DNA of 64,000 bases. Source: JAHEZL01 sp046074525 (GTDB lineage: Bacteria; Bacteroidota; Bacteroidia; Flavobacteriales_C; GCA-002722245). Under the pieces are notes generated by a model. That model had not been told where the DNA came from. It made no database searches and worked only from the letters and a program-made list of their open reading frames with translations. Shown here in pieces: positions 1-8,178 of this stretch. The number at the start of each line of letters is the position of its first letter. The stretch's first letter is position 1. The position numbers and the translations under genes are program-made. Location of the stretch: positions 138,548-202,547 of the forward strand of contig JBJTOK010000038.1 in assembly GCA_046074525.1 (NCBI GenBank). The letters run 5' to 3'.

Positions 1-700
1 TAAAAAAGCGACTCACTACACTTTGCGCATAACTACCCCAATCGTGTTTTAAAAAATAAGCTTTGCGTTTCAGAGAAACACTCAGGTGATCGGCCCCCAT
101 ATTTGATTTAGCAAGAGCATACAAGGCATCCAGATTATTGGTGTACAGCTCGCCCAAATTCTGATAGGCTCCTTCAACAAAACCATTGTTTTCCAGTTCG
201 GTTAGATAGGCCTTTTTGGCCCTGGCTGTATCTATATAAGAAAAGAGGTTGCCGTACAGGTAATGAAGATAAGGCAATTCACGATTTTTGACCGCTCCAT
301 AATGCGTCACGGCCTCATCATACAACCCTATTTTATTGTAGCACAAGCCGAGTCCGAAATGCCCGATGTCCAGACTCTGGATCGAATCGCTTTTGAGAAA
401 ATGGGAATAGAATTTGAAAATCTCGTCGTCATCTCTTATTTCCGGGGATGAGAACACTCGGGTAACTTCTTTGTCGCGATCGAAATGAGCCGTAATAAAC
501 TCGTAATGGTAGTAAATATTGAAACTATCTTCCGCTATTAATTCCTTGTAAGTATTTTCCAGCTGATTGTAATCTTCCACCAGTTTATACTGTTCGGCCT
601 GTTCCTGTAAAGATGAAAACCTGGGCTCACCAACAAAAAAGTTGACGGCCAGGAAGAGGACACCCGCAACGGGAAGGATATAAAAAAGGAAACCTTTCAT
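1..700 (-). CDS. TPR-like membrane-anchored protein, C-terminus outside window
   Basis: Partial gene: the frame is open from an ATG at 700 to the window edge, giving about 233 residues with no stop. The protein starts with a hydrophobic segment (residues 4-22, FLFYILPVAGVLFLAVNFF) that is either an uncleaved signal anchor or a signal peptide. After it come helical stretches with TPR-like spacing (for example GLCYNKIGLYDEAVTHYG near residue 120, and a later AYQNLGELY). It lies 181 bases downstream of trpA on the same strand and is probably transcribed separately or by read-through. Because the C-terminal part is missing, the catalytic or partner domain, if any, is unknown. A TPR scaffold is an inference from helix periodicity only. 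Confidence 0.7.
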   Translation of the reverse strand, partial: MKGFLFYILPVAGVLFLAVNFFVGEPRFSSLQEQAEQYKLVEDYNQLENTYKELIAEDSFNIYYHYEFITAHFDRDKEVTRVFSSPEIRDDDEIFKFYSHFLKSDSIQSLDIGHFGLGLCYNKIGLYDEAVTHYGAVKNRELPYLHYLYGNLFSYIDTARAKKAYLTELENNGFVEGAYQNLGELYTNNLDALYALAKSNMGADHLSVSLKRKAYFLKHDWGSYAQSVVSRFF

Positions 701-881
701 TCAGTTCTGACTTACGCAGGAAAACGGGAATAAGTTTAGTTAATTTATTTTACTCAACATACCGATAAGCTAAAGTCCTTGAATTCTGCTTAGAAGATCG
801 AAGCTGCGTGTTTTGATATTAAGAGGAGATGCACAGCTTCGGGCTTTTAAGCACAAAGCAAGAAAAAACGATAAGGATAAC

Positions 882-1649
882 TTAACGGATAGAACTCACA
901 AACTTTTTTGTTGCTGCTGCAACATCCCCATCAATATTGACTGCCTTTACAAAAGCACTGCCAATAATGGCGCCACTGGCAAAGCGATTAGCTTTCTGGT
1001 AGCTCTCCTGATTGGAAATATTAAACCCGACAATAGTTGGTGATTTCAGGTTCATTTTCTGAATGCGGGACAAGTACTCTTCTGCCCCATCAATCCCCAC
1101 TTTTTTACCCGTAGTACTTGCCGATGACACGAGATAAATAAAACTATTGGAGTTTTGATCAATAAAGCGGATGCGCTCTTCTGAAGTTTGCGGAGTAACA
1201 AGGAAAATATTCTTAAGGTTGTAGTGATCAAAGATTGTTTTGTAATCATCTAAATACTGCTGCATGGGCAAATCTGGAATGATAATGCCATCCGCCCCTG
1301 CTTCACTGGCAGCTTTTGCAAAATTCTCAATGCCAAACTGCAACACCGGATTGATATAACCCATCAATAAAATCGGGATTTTCACTTCTTTACGGATGTC
1401 CTTCAGCTGACTCAACAGCAACTTCAAAGTCATGCCGTTTTTGAGCGCCACCGTGCTGCTGTCCTGAATTACCGGACCATCTGCCAAGGGATCAGAAAAT
1501 GGAATGCCCAGCTCAATAAAGTCAACCCCGGATGCTTCCAGGGCTTTCACAATATCAGCAGTGTCATTCAGCTTGGGAAAACCTGCTGTAATGAAAATAG
1601 AAAGTATGTTGTTTTTCTTTTGCTGAAAAAGAGAATCTAAACGGTTCAT
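882..1649 (-). CDS. trpA: Tryptophan synthase alpha subunit
   Basis: 255 residues, the usual length for TrpA. It cleaves indole-3-glycerol phosphate to indole and glyceraldehyde 3-phosphate and passes indole to TrpB. The family signature ELGIPFSDPLADGP is at residues 47-59, with the catalytic Glu47 and Asp57 (equivalent to E49/D60 of the enterobacterial enzyme). The phosphate-binding region near GFNIS and IIGSAFVKA is also present. Its ATG overlaps the trpB stop by 4 bases (ATGA type), so the two are translationally coupled. It is the last gene of the trpEGDCFBA operon. No strong intrinsic terminator was seen after it, only a 7-bp GAAGCTG/CAGCTTC dyad at 800-840. Confidence 0.98.
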   Translation of the reverse strand: MNRLDSLFQQKKNNILSIFITAGFPKLNDTADIVKALEASGVDFIELGIPFSDPLADGPVIQDSSTVALKNGMTLKLLLSQLKDIRKEVKIPILLMGYINPVLQFGIENFAKAASEAGADGIIIPDLPMQQYLDDYKTIFDHYNLKNIFLVTPQTSEERIRFIDQNSNSFIYLVSSASTTGKKVGIDGAEEYLSRIQKMNLKSPTIVGFNISNQESYQKANRFASGAIIGSAFVKAVNIDGDVAAATKKFVSSIR

Positions 1650-2860
1650 TGCTTGTTGTTCTTATCGAAATATTGAATGTAGGTAGCCAGATCTTTATCG
1701 CCTCTTCCCGACAAATTAACTACCACCACATCGTCCTTTTTAAACTTTGCTTTTTTGAGATATGCCAGGGCATGCGCCGATTCCAGCGCTGGAATAATCC
1801 CTTCCAATCTGCAGAGCTCAAACCCTGCTTCCACCGATTCATCATCTGTAGCAGAAGCAAAAGTCCCTCTGCCCGATTTGAACAGATGCGCGTGTACCGG
1901 ACCGATTCCCGGATAATCCAATCCGGCAGAAATGGAATGCGGCTCCACAATCTGACCATCTTCGGTTTGCATCAGCAGAGTTCTGCTGGCATGGATGACG
2001 CCTTCAGTTCCTCTTGCTGTAGTTGCCGCAGTTTTATCTGTATTTACGCCATGTCCCGCTGCTTCCACTGCTACCAACTGCACTTTGGTATTATCCAGGA
2101 AATGATAAAAAGCCCCGGCAGCATTACTGCCTCCGCCCACACAAGCCACCACCACATCGGGATAATCCCTTACTTCTTTTTCCTTGAGTTGTTCCTTGAT
2201 TTCTTCGCTGATTACCGATTGCAAACGCGCCACCAGATCAGGATAAGGATGCGGTCCTACAACCGATCCGATTATGTAATGCGTATCCACGGGATTGTTG
2301 ATCCAATCGCGGATGGCTTCGTTAGTAGCATCTTTAAGTGTTTTGCTACCGCTCTCTGCCGCTACTACTTTAGCGCCCAGCATCATCATACGCTTTACAT
2401 TGGGTTCCTGACGCTTGATATCTACAGCACCCATGTATACCACACACTCCATATTCATGAGCGCACAAACCGTAGCTGTAGCCACACCGTGCTGACCCGC
2501 GCCGGTTTCGGCAATAATGCGTTTTTTACCCAATTCCCTGGCCAGTAAAATCTGACCGATGGTATTGTTTACTTTGTGTGCTCCTGTATGATTCAAATCC
2601 TCTCTTTTGAGATAGATTTTAGCACCGTATTTTTCTGATAGTCTTTTCGCGTGGTACAGCGGAGAAGGTCTGCCAACATAATCCTTCAGCAATCCTCGGA
2701 ATTCTTTCTGGAAAGATTCCGAATTAAGGATGCGCAGATAATTATCTTCCAGCTCCTTCACATTTGGGTACAGCATTTCAGGGATATAAGCTCCCCCGAA
2801 ATTTCCATAAAACCCTTTTTGATTTACACTATACGGCGAATATCCGATTGGCTCATTCAT
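1646..2860 (-). CDS. trpB: Tryptophan synthase beta subunit
   Basis: PLP enzyme that condenses indole with serine to give tryptophan in the TrpAB complex. The reading frame is open upstream to 2896, but the start chosen is the ATG at 2860 (MNEPIGYSP..., 404 residues): it overlaps the trpF stop in an ATGA arrangement, and the extra 12 residues of the longer version lie inside trpF. The PLP lysine is in HTGAHKVNN (Lys96 of the short form). The PLP-phosphate loop GGGSNAAG and the C-terminal NLSGRGDKD motif are present. It is a canonical TrpB1-type sequence, suited to work with TrpA encoded next to it. Confidence 0.97.
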   Translation of the reverse strand: MNEPIGYSPYSVNQKGFYGNFGGAYIPEMLYPNVKELEDNYLRILNSESFQKEFRGLLKDYVGRPSPLYHAKRLSEKYGAKIYLKREDLNHTGAHKVNNTIGQILLARELGKKRIIAETGAGQHGVATATVCALMNMECVVYMGAVDIKRQEPNVKRMMMLGAKVVAAESGSKTLKDATNEAIRDWINNPVDTHYIIGSVVGPHPYPDLVARLQSVISEEIKEQLKEKEVRDYPDVVVACVGGGSNAAGAFYHFLDNTKVQLVAVEAAGHGVNTDKTAATTARGTEGVIHASRTLLMQTEDGQIVEPHSISAGLDYPGIGPVHAHLFKSGRGTFASATDDESVEAGFELCRLEGIIPALESAHALAYLKKAKFKKDDVVVVNLSGRGDKDLATYIQYFDKNNKQ

Positions 2861-3489
2861 AATTTTAACGTTTCCAGGAAGGCCTCTATCAGCCACACAT
2901 CTTTCAAGCCTGGTTCTTCTTCAAACTTACTGTTCAGATCTACCACCTTAACGAATTTATAAGGAAGTTTCTTGATTAAAGTACCATCGTGGGGAGTGAT
3001 TCCTCCACTAAGGAACACAGGCACTTTTAATTTATATTTTTTCAATAATTTCCAATCAAATTTCTCACCTGATCCGCCGCCACCTTTGGTTTTATTGTCG
3101 AAAAGGAAATAATCCACATCCTTTTCATATTTCTTCAGTTTCTCCCAATCAAATTTCGGTTCGATCCCGAAAGCCTTGATCACCTTGGCTTTCTTCCTTA
3201 TCGCCTTACAGAAAGCAGGAGTTTCCTTGCCATGCAGCTGAACGTAACCAAGCTCCAAATCCTCTATATCTTCCAAGATGGTTTCCTGGTCTTCATCCAC
3301 ATACACTCCCACTTTGTTCACGCGACCGGTCAATGACTTAATGAAATTGGCATCCACATCGTCGCCCACATAACGCTTCGACTCTTCATAGAAGATAAAA
3401 CCAATAAAATCAACACCCAATGCAATTACATCATTGATGTTCTTCGGGTCGGTCATCCCGCAAACCTTTACATAAAATCTATCTTCCAT
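2857..3489 (-). CDS. trpF: Phosphoribosylanthranilate isomerase
   Basis: 210 residues, normal for the family. It catalyses the Amadori rearrangement of phosphoribosylanthranilate to CdRP. Visible motifs are KVCGMT at residues 8-13 with the catalytic Cys10, YVQLHG, the catalytic-Asp segment in FLFDNKTKGGGGSG, and the phosphate-binding FLSGGIT. It is a separate gene, not fused to trpC as in enterobacteria. Its start lies 11 bases inside the end of trpC, and its TGA overlaps the trpB ATG, so it is tightly coupled within the trp operon. Confidence 0.97.
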   Translation of the reverse strand: MEDRFYVKVCGMTDPKNINDVIALGVDFIGFIFYEESKRYVGDDVDANFIKSLTGRVNKVGVYVDEDQETILEDIEDLELGYVQLHGKETPAFCKAIRKKAKVIKAFGIEPKFDWEKLKKYEKDVDYFLFDNKTKGGGGSGEKFDWKLLKKYKLKVPVFLSGGITPHDGTLIKKLPYKFVKVVDLNSKFEEEPGLKDVWLIEAFLETLKL

Positions 3490-4270
3490 TGTTCAATGCT
3501 TCAATAAATTGTTTACACGCCTTGCCGGGATCCGGCTGCTTCATAAAATTTTCACCTATTAAAAACCCTTGATATCCCACATTTTTCAAGCGTTTTATGG
3601 TTTCAATACTGTCGATTCCGCTTTCGCTGATTTTTAAAAATTCGTTAGGAATTTCGTTAAACAGGTCTACGGAAGTCTGAATATCGACCCTGAATGTATT
3701 AAGATTTCTGTTATTTACACCAACTGCATCCACAAATTCATTAATAAATTTCAGTTCGTCTTTATCGTGAACTTCCAGGAGCACATTCAAACCCAAAGCC
3801 TTCGCGGCTTTCGCGAGTCTTTTACACTGGGTAACTTCCAGGTTGGCGGCAATAAGGAGAATGATATCGGCACCGATGGATTTGGCTTCTAAAAGTTGGT
3901 ATTCGTCAATAATAAAATCTTTTCTCAGGATAGGAATTTCGTTCACCCTCCTGGCGGCGAGGAGATTGTCGTTAGAACCACCAAAAAACTGTTTGTCGGT
4001 CAATACCGACAAGGCCGATGCTCCCGCTTCATTATAACCTTTAGTAGTACTTGCCGGATCAGCATTCGCATTAATACTTCCCTTCGACGGCGACTTGGTT
4101 TTGAATTCAGCAATGATTCCCGAGCGGTCTTTCGCCAGCAGGAAATCCTTAAACGACAATACCTTTCTTCCGAAAAATTCACGCGCTTCAAGGTCCATGA
4201 TGGAATACTGCTCCTTCAGCAGGGCCACTTCCTTCTTTTTATTGGCAATTATTTCGTCGAGAATGGTCAT
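3479..4270 (-). CDS. trpC: Indole-3-glycerol-phosphate synthase
   Basis: 263 residues, a monofunctional TIM-barrel IGPS that closes the indole ring from CdRP. Recognisable motifs are EFKTKSPSKG (substrate-binding and catalytic Lys), RKDFIIDEYQLLEA, ADIILLIAA, GVNNRNLNTF and KISESGI. It begins two bases after the trpD stop and overlaps the start of trpF by 11 bases, in keeping with a single polycistronic transcript. The length and the absence of a PRAI extension show that it is not the TrpC-TrpF fusion form. Confidence 0.97.
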   Translation of the reverse strand: MTILDEIIANKKKEVALLKEQYSIMDLEAREFFGRKVLSFKDFLLAKDRSGIIAEFKTKSPSKGSINANADPASTTKGYNEAGASALSVLTDKQFFGGSNDNLLAARRVNEIPILRKDFIIDEYQLLEAKSIGADIILLIAANLEVTQCKRLAKAAKALGLNVLLEVHDKDELKFINEFVDAVGVNNRNLNTFRVDIQTSVDLFNEIPNEFLKISESGIDSIETIKRLKNVGYQGFLIGENFMKQPDPGKACKQFIEALNNGR

Positions 4271-4271
4271 T

Positions 4272-5267
4272 TTATCCTTTGTTGATTTCTAATAATTTTT
4301 TCAATACTGAGGCTGCTTTTCCGGATGCCAGAATTTCCTTTGCTTCAGCTATTCCCGCTTCAAAAGAGATGTCTTTTCCTATGCTGATGGCGAGGCCGGC
4401 ATTGGCGGCAATTACTTCGTTTTGGGCTTTGCTTCCCTGGCCGGAAATAATTGATATTAAAATTTTCGCGGCTTCCTCTACTGTTTCCCCTCCGTCGATT
4501 TCGGATTGCTTTGTTTGCGTAAAACCCAAATCCTTTGGAGAATAAACTTTTTCGCCACTTTTTTGAACCACCAGGAAATCGCCTGTCAATGAAATTTCAT
4601 CATAAACATCCAAAGAAAAAGCAATGGCATAATTCTCTGTAGCCTGATCCAGCACATATTTGTACAAGGGGAGAATTTCTTTAGAATAAACACCTGTTAA
4701 TTGTTTATTGGGTTTTGAAGGATTTACCAATGGTCCCAATAAATTAAAAAAAGTTTTCATTCCCAATTCCTTTCTTATTGGAGCAACATGCTTCATTGCA
4801 GGATGAAAAAGTGGAGCATGTAAAAAAGTAATTCCCGCTTTATCCAATTCCTTTTTCAGCTGATCGGTATTGTTGGTGAATTTATAACCTAAAGATTCTA
4901 TCACATTGGAAGACCCCACTGCTGAAGAAACTCCGTAGTTCCCATGCTTCGCTACTTTCACACTTGAAGCAGCCAACACCAGCGAAGAAATAGTAGACAC
5001 ATTAAAAGTATTTTTTCCATCGCCGCCTGTTCCACACATATCCATAGTATCAAAATCCGAAAAATCAACAGGAATACTCAATTCGAGCAAAGCATTTCTA
5101 AAACCTAAAAGCTCTTGTGGAGCTATTCCTCTGTACATAAAAACTGTAATAAAAGAAGTCATCATTGATTGATTGACCTCTCCTCTACCAATATGAAACA
5201 TAGCCTCCTCAGCTTCTTCTTTAGTAAGCTGATTATTATTTATTACGTATTGTAAAAGTTCTTTCAT
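4272..5267 (-). CDS. trpD: Anthranilate phosphoribosyltransferase
   Basis: 331 residues. It transfers the phosphoribosyl group from PRPP to anthranilate. The PRPP-binding GTGGDGKNTFNVST motif is near residue 80, the KHGN motif near 107, and the anthranilate-binding region with the NLLGPLVNP motif follows. It is a stand-alone enzyme, not fused to the TrpG amidotransferase. It is separated from trpG upstream by 124 bases that hold a REP-like palindrome, the only sizeable gap in the operon, while downstream it almost touches trpC. Confidence 0.97.
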   Translation of the reverse strand: MKELLQYVINNNQLTKEEAEEAMFHIGRGEVNQSMMTSFITVFMYRGIAPQELLGFRNALLELSIPVDFSDFDTMDMCGTGGDGKNTFNVSTISSLVLAASSVKVAKHGNYGVSSAVGSSNVIESLGYKFTNNTDQLKKELDKAGITFLHAPLFHPAMKHVAPIRKELGMKTFFNLLGPLVNPSKPNKQLTGVYSKEILPLYKYVLDQATENYAIAFSLDVYDEISLTGDFLVVQKSGEKVYSPKDLGFTQTKQSEIDGGETVEEAAKILISIISGQGSKAQNEVIAANAGLAISIGKDISFEAGIAEAKEILASGKAASVLKKLLEINKG

Positions 5268-5280
5268 CTTTTCTCGAGTA

Positions 5281-5355
5281 TGTCATCCTGAGGGTACTCC
5301 CGAAGGACCTATCGCCCATCACATTAGGTCTTTCGGGAGTACCCTCAAGATGACA
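5281..5355. repeat. REP-like palindrome inside the trp operon
   Basis: Two 31-base arms (5281-5311 and 5325-5355) form an inverted repeat with two mismatches around a 13-base loop. The left arm begins TGTCATCCTGAGGGTACTCC. The GTCATCCTGA...CGAAGGAcct core resembles dispersed REP-like repeats common in intergenic regions of Bacteroidota. It lies between trpG and trpD, so the polycistronic RNA would carry a very stable hairpin there. No U-tract follows it in the trp direction, so a terminator role is unlikely. Confidence 0.8.
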
Positions 5356-5391
5356 AATGTGGTTTAGGGCCGCTAAGTATCAAAATTTAAT

Positions 5392-5958
5392 TCAATTCTC
5401 CAACCAATTCTTCATTATTTCCAATCCGTGCTCCGTCAACACAGATTCGGGGTGGTATTGCACGCCCACTACATTGTATTTTTTGTGGCGGATGGACATG
5501 ATACTGCCCTTGTCGTCAACGCCAGTTACTTCTATCTCCGGAGTTAGCGTATCCTCCTTGATCTGCCATGAATGGTAGCGACCAACGGAGAAGGTTTCCG
5601 GTAAGCCTTTGTAAATGACATCATTTTTGGTGATGGTCATCGGCGTGGCAATGCCGTGCAATACTTTGTCCATGTTTTCCAGCTGACAGCCATATACTTC
5701 GCCGATGGCCTGGTGGCCGAGACACACGCCCAAAATGGATTTTTTAGGGCCATATTCCTTAATCACCTCCAGCAAAATCCCGGCTTCACTTGGAATTCCC
5801 GGTCCCGGTGACAACAGGATTTTGTCGTATTTATTGATGTCGGCCAAAGCGATTTTATCGTTTCTAAACACATCCACATCCTTATATCCCAACTGTTTCA
5901 CGTAATGAACGAGATTGTAGGTAAAGGAATCGTAATTATCGAATACTAATATTTTCAT
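5392..5958 (-). CDS. trpG: Anthranilate synthase glutamine amidotransferase subunit
   Basis: 188 residues, a class I amidotransferase that supplies ammonia to TrpE. The catalytic triad is visible: Cys79 in GVCLGHQAIG, His169 and Glu171 in VQYHPES. The oxyanion-strand PGPG motif is at residues 51-54 and the HSW motif at 129-131. It follows trpE by 12 bases. Such a subunit can also serve aminodeoxychorismate synthase (PabA role) in some bacteria; whether this one is shared cannot be decided here. Confidence 0.96.
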   Translation of the reverse strand: MKILVFDNYDSFTYNLVHYVKQLGYKDVDVFRNDKIALADINKYDKILLSPGPGIPSEAGILLEVIKEYGPKKSILGVCLGHQAIGEVYGCQLENMDKVLHGIATPMTITKNDVIYKGLPETFSVGRYHSWQIKEDTLTPEIEVTGVDDKGSIMSIRHKKYNVVGVQYHPESVLTEHGLEIMKNWLEN

Positions 5959-5970
5959 TATGCTTTTTCT

Positions 5971-7386
5971 TTAAACTAATTCTTCTGCTAATTCCAGCGC
6001 CCTGTGCAAGGCAGCCAGTTTGTTATACACTTCCTGTTTTTCGCTTTCATTCACCGATAAATCAACAATTCCAGCCCCGGCCTGATAGAACAAAGTTTTG
6101 TTCTTGCTAAGGAAAGAACGGATGATGATGGCATGATTGAAATCGCCGTTAAAACCAATAAAACCTATGCAGCCACCATAAATACCACGCTGATTTTTCT
6201 CGTAGCGGTTGATGAGTTGCAAGGCCATGTGCTTAGGCGCTCCCGAGAGTGTTCCCGCCGGGAAAGTATCGGCTACAATGCGTAATTTATTGGTGCCTTC
6301 CTGGATTTTACCGGTTACTTTCGACACCAAATGAATCACATGCGAGTAGTATTGCACTTCTTTGTAAGTCTCTACCGTTACCTTTTCCGAGCTGCGGCTC
6401 AAATCGTTGCGGGCGAGGTCCACCAGCATTACGTGCTCCGAATTTTCTTTCGGATCGGCCATGAGCTGGCGCGCCAGTTCAGCATCTTTTTCATCATCGC
6501 CGGTGCGGCGGAAAGTACCGGCAATCGGGTAAATCGTAGCGTCATTATTATGAATAACAATTTGCGCTTCGGGCGATGAACCGAAGATCTTATAAGTTCC
6601 ATAATCAAAGTAAAACAAGTAGGGCGAAGGATTCACCGAACGCAAAGCGCGGTACAAAGTGAAATCGTCACCTTCAAATTTCTGGGAAAACTCACGCGAC
6701 AATACCAGCTGAAAAACATCGCCACGGCGGCAGTGCTGCTTGGCTTTTTCAATCACGTCAAGGTAAGTCTCGTCGGTAAAATTACTTTCCTGCTCACCTT
6801 TTTTCCTGAACGAAGCCGAAGGAGATGACGTTTGCTGAATGAGTTCCATGATCTGCTCTATCGGCACCACATTGGTTCCCGACTCCTCGCAGTGGTGTTC
6901 AAACAAATAAAGTTCGTTGCGGAAATGGTTGATGGCAATGATATTCTGGAAGATGAAATAGTGCATATCCGGCACTTTCTTTTCGTCTTTTTCCTTGTAA
7001 TCGAAATCGATGTCCTCAAAATGCCTTACTCCTTCAAAGCTGGTAAAACCAAAGAGTCCGTTGTTGATGAACTTGAATTCATTGGCATCGGGAACGAAAG
7101 AATCAATGAAGTTTTTCATTTCCTCCACTACATCGGTTTTATCGGTGTCTTTCATGGAGAAAGTACCATCGGGAAAAACCGAGGTAATCTTTCCGTCTTC
7201 CACTTTGTAGGAAGCCATGGGATTAAAACAGATAAAAGAGTGGCTGTCTTTGTTGCCGTGGTAATCAGAACTTTCCAGGAGGAAGCTGTTTTGGAAGCGC
7301 TTCCTGATATTTAAGTAAATGCTCACCGGAGTAATCGTGTCGGCCAGCAGTTTCTTGTACTTGGTGGTAATTTTAAACTTTTGCAT
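5971..7386 (-). CDS. trpE: Anthranilate synthase component I
   Basis: 471 residues. It converts chorismate to anthranilate with ammonia from TrpG and is the first committed step of tryptophan synthesis. The tryptophan feedback motif LLES is at residues 36-39, suggesting an allosterically inhibited enzyme. The chorismate-binding domain shows FQLVLSREF, PIAGTFRR, DLARNDL and GTLSGAPKHMA. It is the first large gene of the operon, preceded on the same strand by the leader peptide and terminator described below, so its transcription is likely controlled by attenuation as well as its activity by feedback. Confidence 0.97.
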   Translation of the reverse strand: MQKFKITTKYKKLLADTITPVSIYLNIRKRFQNSFLLESSDYHGNKDSHSFICFNPMASYKVEDGKITSVFPDGTFSMKDTDKTDVVEEMKNFIDSFVPDANEFKFINNGLFGFTSFEGVRHFEDIDFDYKEKDEKKVPDMHYFIFQNIIAINHFRNELYLFEHHCEESGTNVVPIEQIMELIQQTSSPSASFRKKGEQESNFTDETYLDVIEKAKQHCRRGDVFQLVLSREFSQKFEGDDFTLYRALRSVNPSPYLFYFDYGTYKIFGSSPEAQIVIHNNDATIYPIAGTFRRTGDDEKDAELARQLMADPKENSEHVMLVDLARNDLSRSSEKVTVETYKEVQYYSHVIHLVSKVTGKIQEGTNKLRIVADTFPAGTLSGAPKHMALQLINRYEKNQRGIYGGCIGFIGFNGDFNHAIIIRSFLSKNKTLFYQAGAGIVDLSVNESEKQEVYNKLAALHRALELAEELV

Positions 7387-7427
7387 TTTTTTGAATTAAC
7401 GTGGTAAAAATAATTTTTTTTGGAAAA

Positions 7428-7456
7428 CAAAAAAGCCCCGCTGGGAAGCGAGGCTT
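7428..7456 (-). terminator. Intrinsic terminator of the trp attenuator
   Basis: On the minus strand a 9-bp stem (AAGCCTCGC with GCGGGGCTT, one G-U wobble) closes a 6-base loop TTCCCA and runs directly into TTTTTTG. It lies between the trp leader peptide stop (7481) and trpE (7386), about 25 bases after the stop codon, exactly where an attenuator terminator is expected. A competing antiterminator pairing was not resolved by eye; short complements to the 5' arm (GGCU within the last Trp codon region, and GCUU near 7468-7472) exist. Confidence 0.85.
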
Positions 7457-7480
7457 ATATATATTTTAAAGCGCAACGAT

Positions 7481-7540
7481 TCACAGCCAAACAGACTCTG
7501 AAACTTGCCAACGCCAATTATTTCTTTGTAAAATGATCAT
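7481..7540 (-). CDS. trpL: trp operon leader peptide
   Basis: A 19-codon ORF, ATG at 7540 and TGA at 7481-7483, encoding MIILQRNNWRWQVSESVWL. Three of the 19 codons are TGG (positions 9, 11 and 18). Tryptophan is the rarest residue, so this density in front of trpE is far above chance. It starts about 25 bases after a promoter-like sequence and ends 25 bases before an intrinsic terminator followed by trpE. This is the classical architecture of ribosome-mediated attenuation: starvation for Trp-tRNA would stall the ribosome at the TGG codons and favour read-through. An in-frame TAG lies four codons upstream of the ATG, so a longer peptide is excluded. Confidence 0.85.
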   Translation of the reverse strand: MIILQRNNWRWQVSESVWL

Positions 7541-7571
7541 GAACCAAAGCTAAGGCACAAATCAGCAAAAT

Positions 7572-7599
7572 CAAAAATATTTTTCAATTTTCTTGCAAA
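7572..7599 (-). promoter_or_regulatory. Probable promoter of the trp operon
   Basis: On the minus strand TTTG (7599-7596) is followed after 16 bases by TATTTTTG (7579-7572), which fits the Bacteroidota -7 consensus TAnnTTTG, with a slightly short spacer to the -33 TTTG. Transcription would begin near 7565, about 25 bases before the leader-peptide ATG. Confidence 0.6.
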
Positions 7600-7668
7600 A
7601 CACCTGTATTTACTGGCTTTCCGAAACCTAAATTCCGAAAGTCCGTTATGCAATAAAACAGCAAAACC

Positions 7669-8169
7669 ATGATAACACTGACTCCCAAACAGGAAAAACT
7701 GAAAAGCAGAATGCTCAATCCTTTTGTGTTTTTCCTTTTCACTTTGTTTAAAGTGCCGGCGGTAGCCATTGCAGGAATACGTGTAAAAACGCTGGATGCC
7801 GGGAAATGCACGGTGACCGTTCCGTTTAAGTTTCTTAATAAAAATCCTTTTCAATCAATGTACTTCGCCGTGCAAGCAATGGCTGCCGAGATATCCACCG
7901 CTATTCCGGCGATGCTCGCCATTGAAAAGCACGACGTTTCTTTTGCCATGCTGGTAGTAAAAACGGAAGCTGAATTTTTTAAGAAGGGAATCTCAAAAAT
8001 CACTTTTGTTTGTGAAGACGGGAAAGCTTTTGCTGAAGCATTGGAGAAAAGCATTGCCACCAAAGAACCGGTTACCGTGAAAGCCAAAACCCTTGGAACA
8101 ATGGCCGACGGGACGGTGGTTTCGGAGTTTTATTTTACGTGGTCGTTTAAGGCGAGGGAGAAGAAATAG
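7669..8169 (+). CDS. DUF4442 hotdog-fold protein
   Basis: 166 residues, divergent from the trp operon. The sequence fits the DUF4442 family of hotdog-fold proteins related to acyl-CoA thioesterases: an N-terminal helix with NPFVFFLF, a basic KFLNKNPFQSMYFAVQAMAAEIST segment corresponding to the hotdog helix, then beta strands (VSFAMLVVKTEAEFFKKG, ITFVCED). The substrate is not known and thioesterase activity is only inferred from the fold. No conserved catalytic residue can be assigned with confidence. It is followed immediately by a convergent gene. Confidence 0.8.
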   Translation: MITLTPKQEKLKSRMLNPFVFFLFTLFKVPAVAIAGIRVKTLDAGKCTVTVPFKFLNKNPFQSMYFAVQAMAAEISTAIPAMLAIEKHDVSFAMLVVKTEAEFFKKGISKITFVCEDGKAFAEALEKSIATKEPVTVKAKTLGTMADGTVVSEFYFTWSFKAREKK

Positions 8170-8178
8170 GTTTTTGAA

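Noticed and set aside
1649..2548. Long plus-strand open frame of 299 codons opposite trpB
   Set aside because: It is fully antisense to trpB, whose protein is a canonical tryptophan synthase; the antisense product has no recognisable domain and unnatural composition.
7537..7854. Minus-strand open frames overlapping the DUF4442 gene
   Set aside because: They are antisense to a conserved protein and in a different frame from the trp leader peptide; the composition (runs of His, Arg and Cys) is not protein-like.
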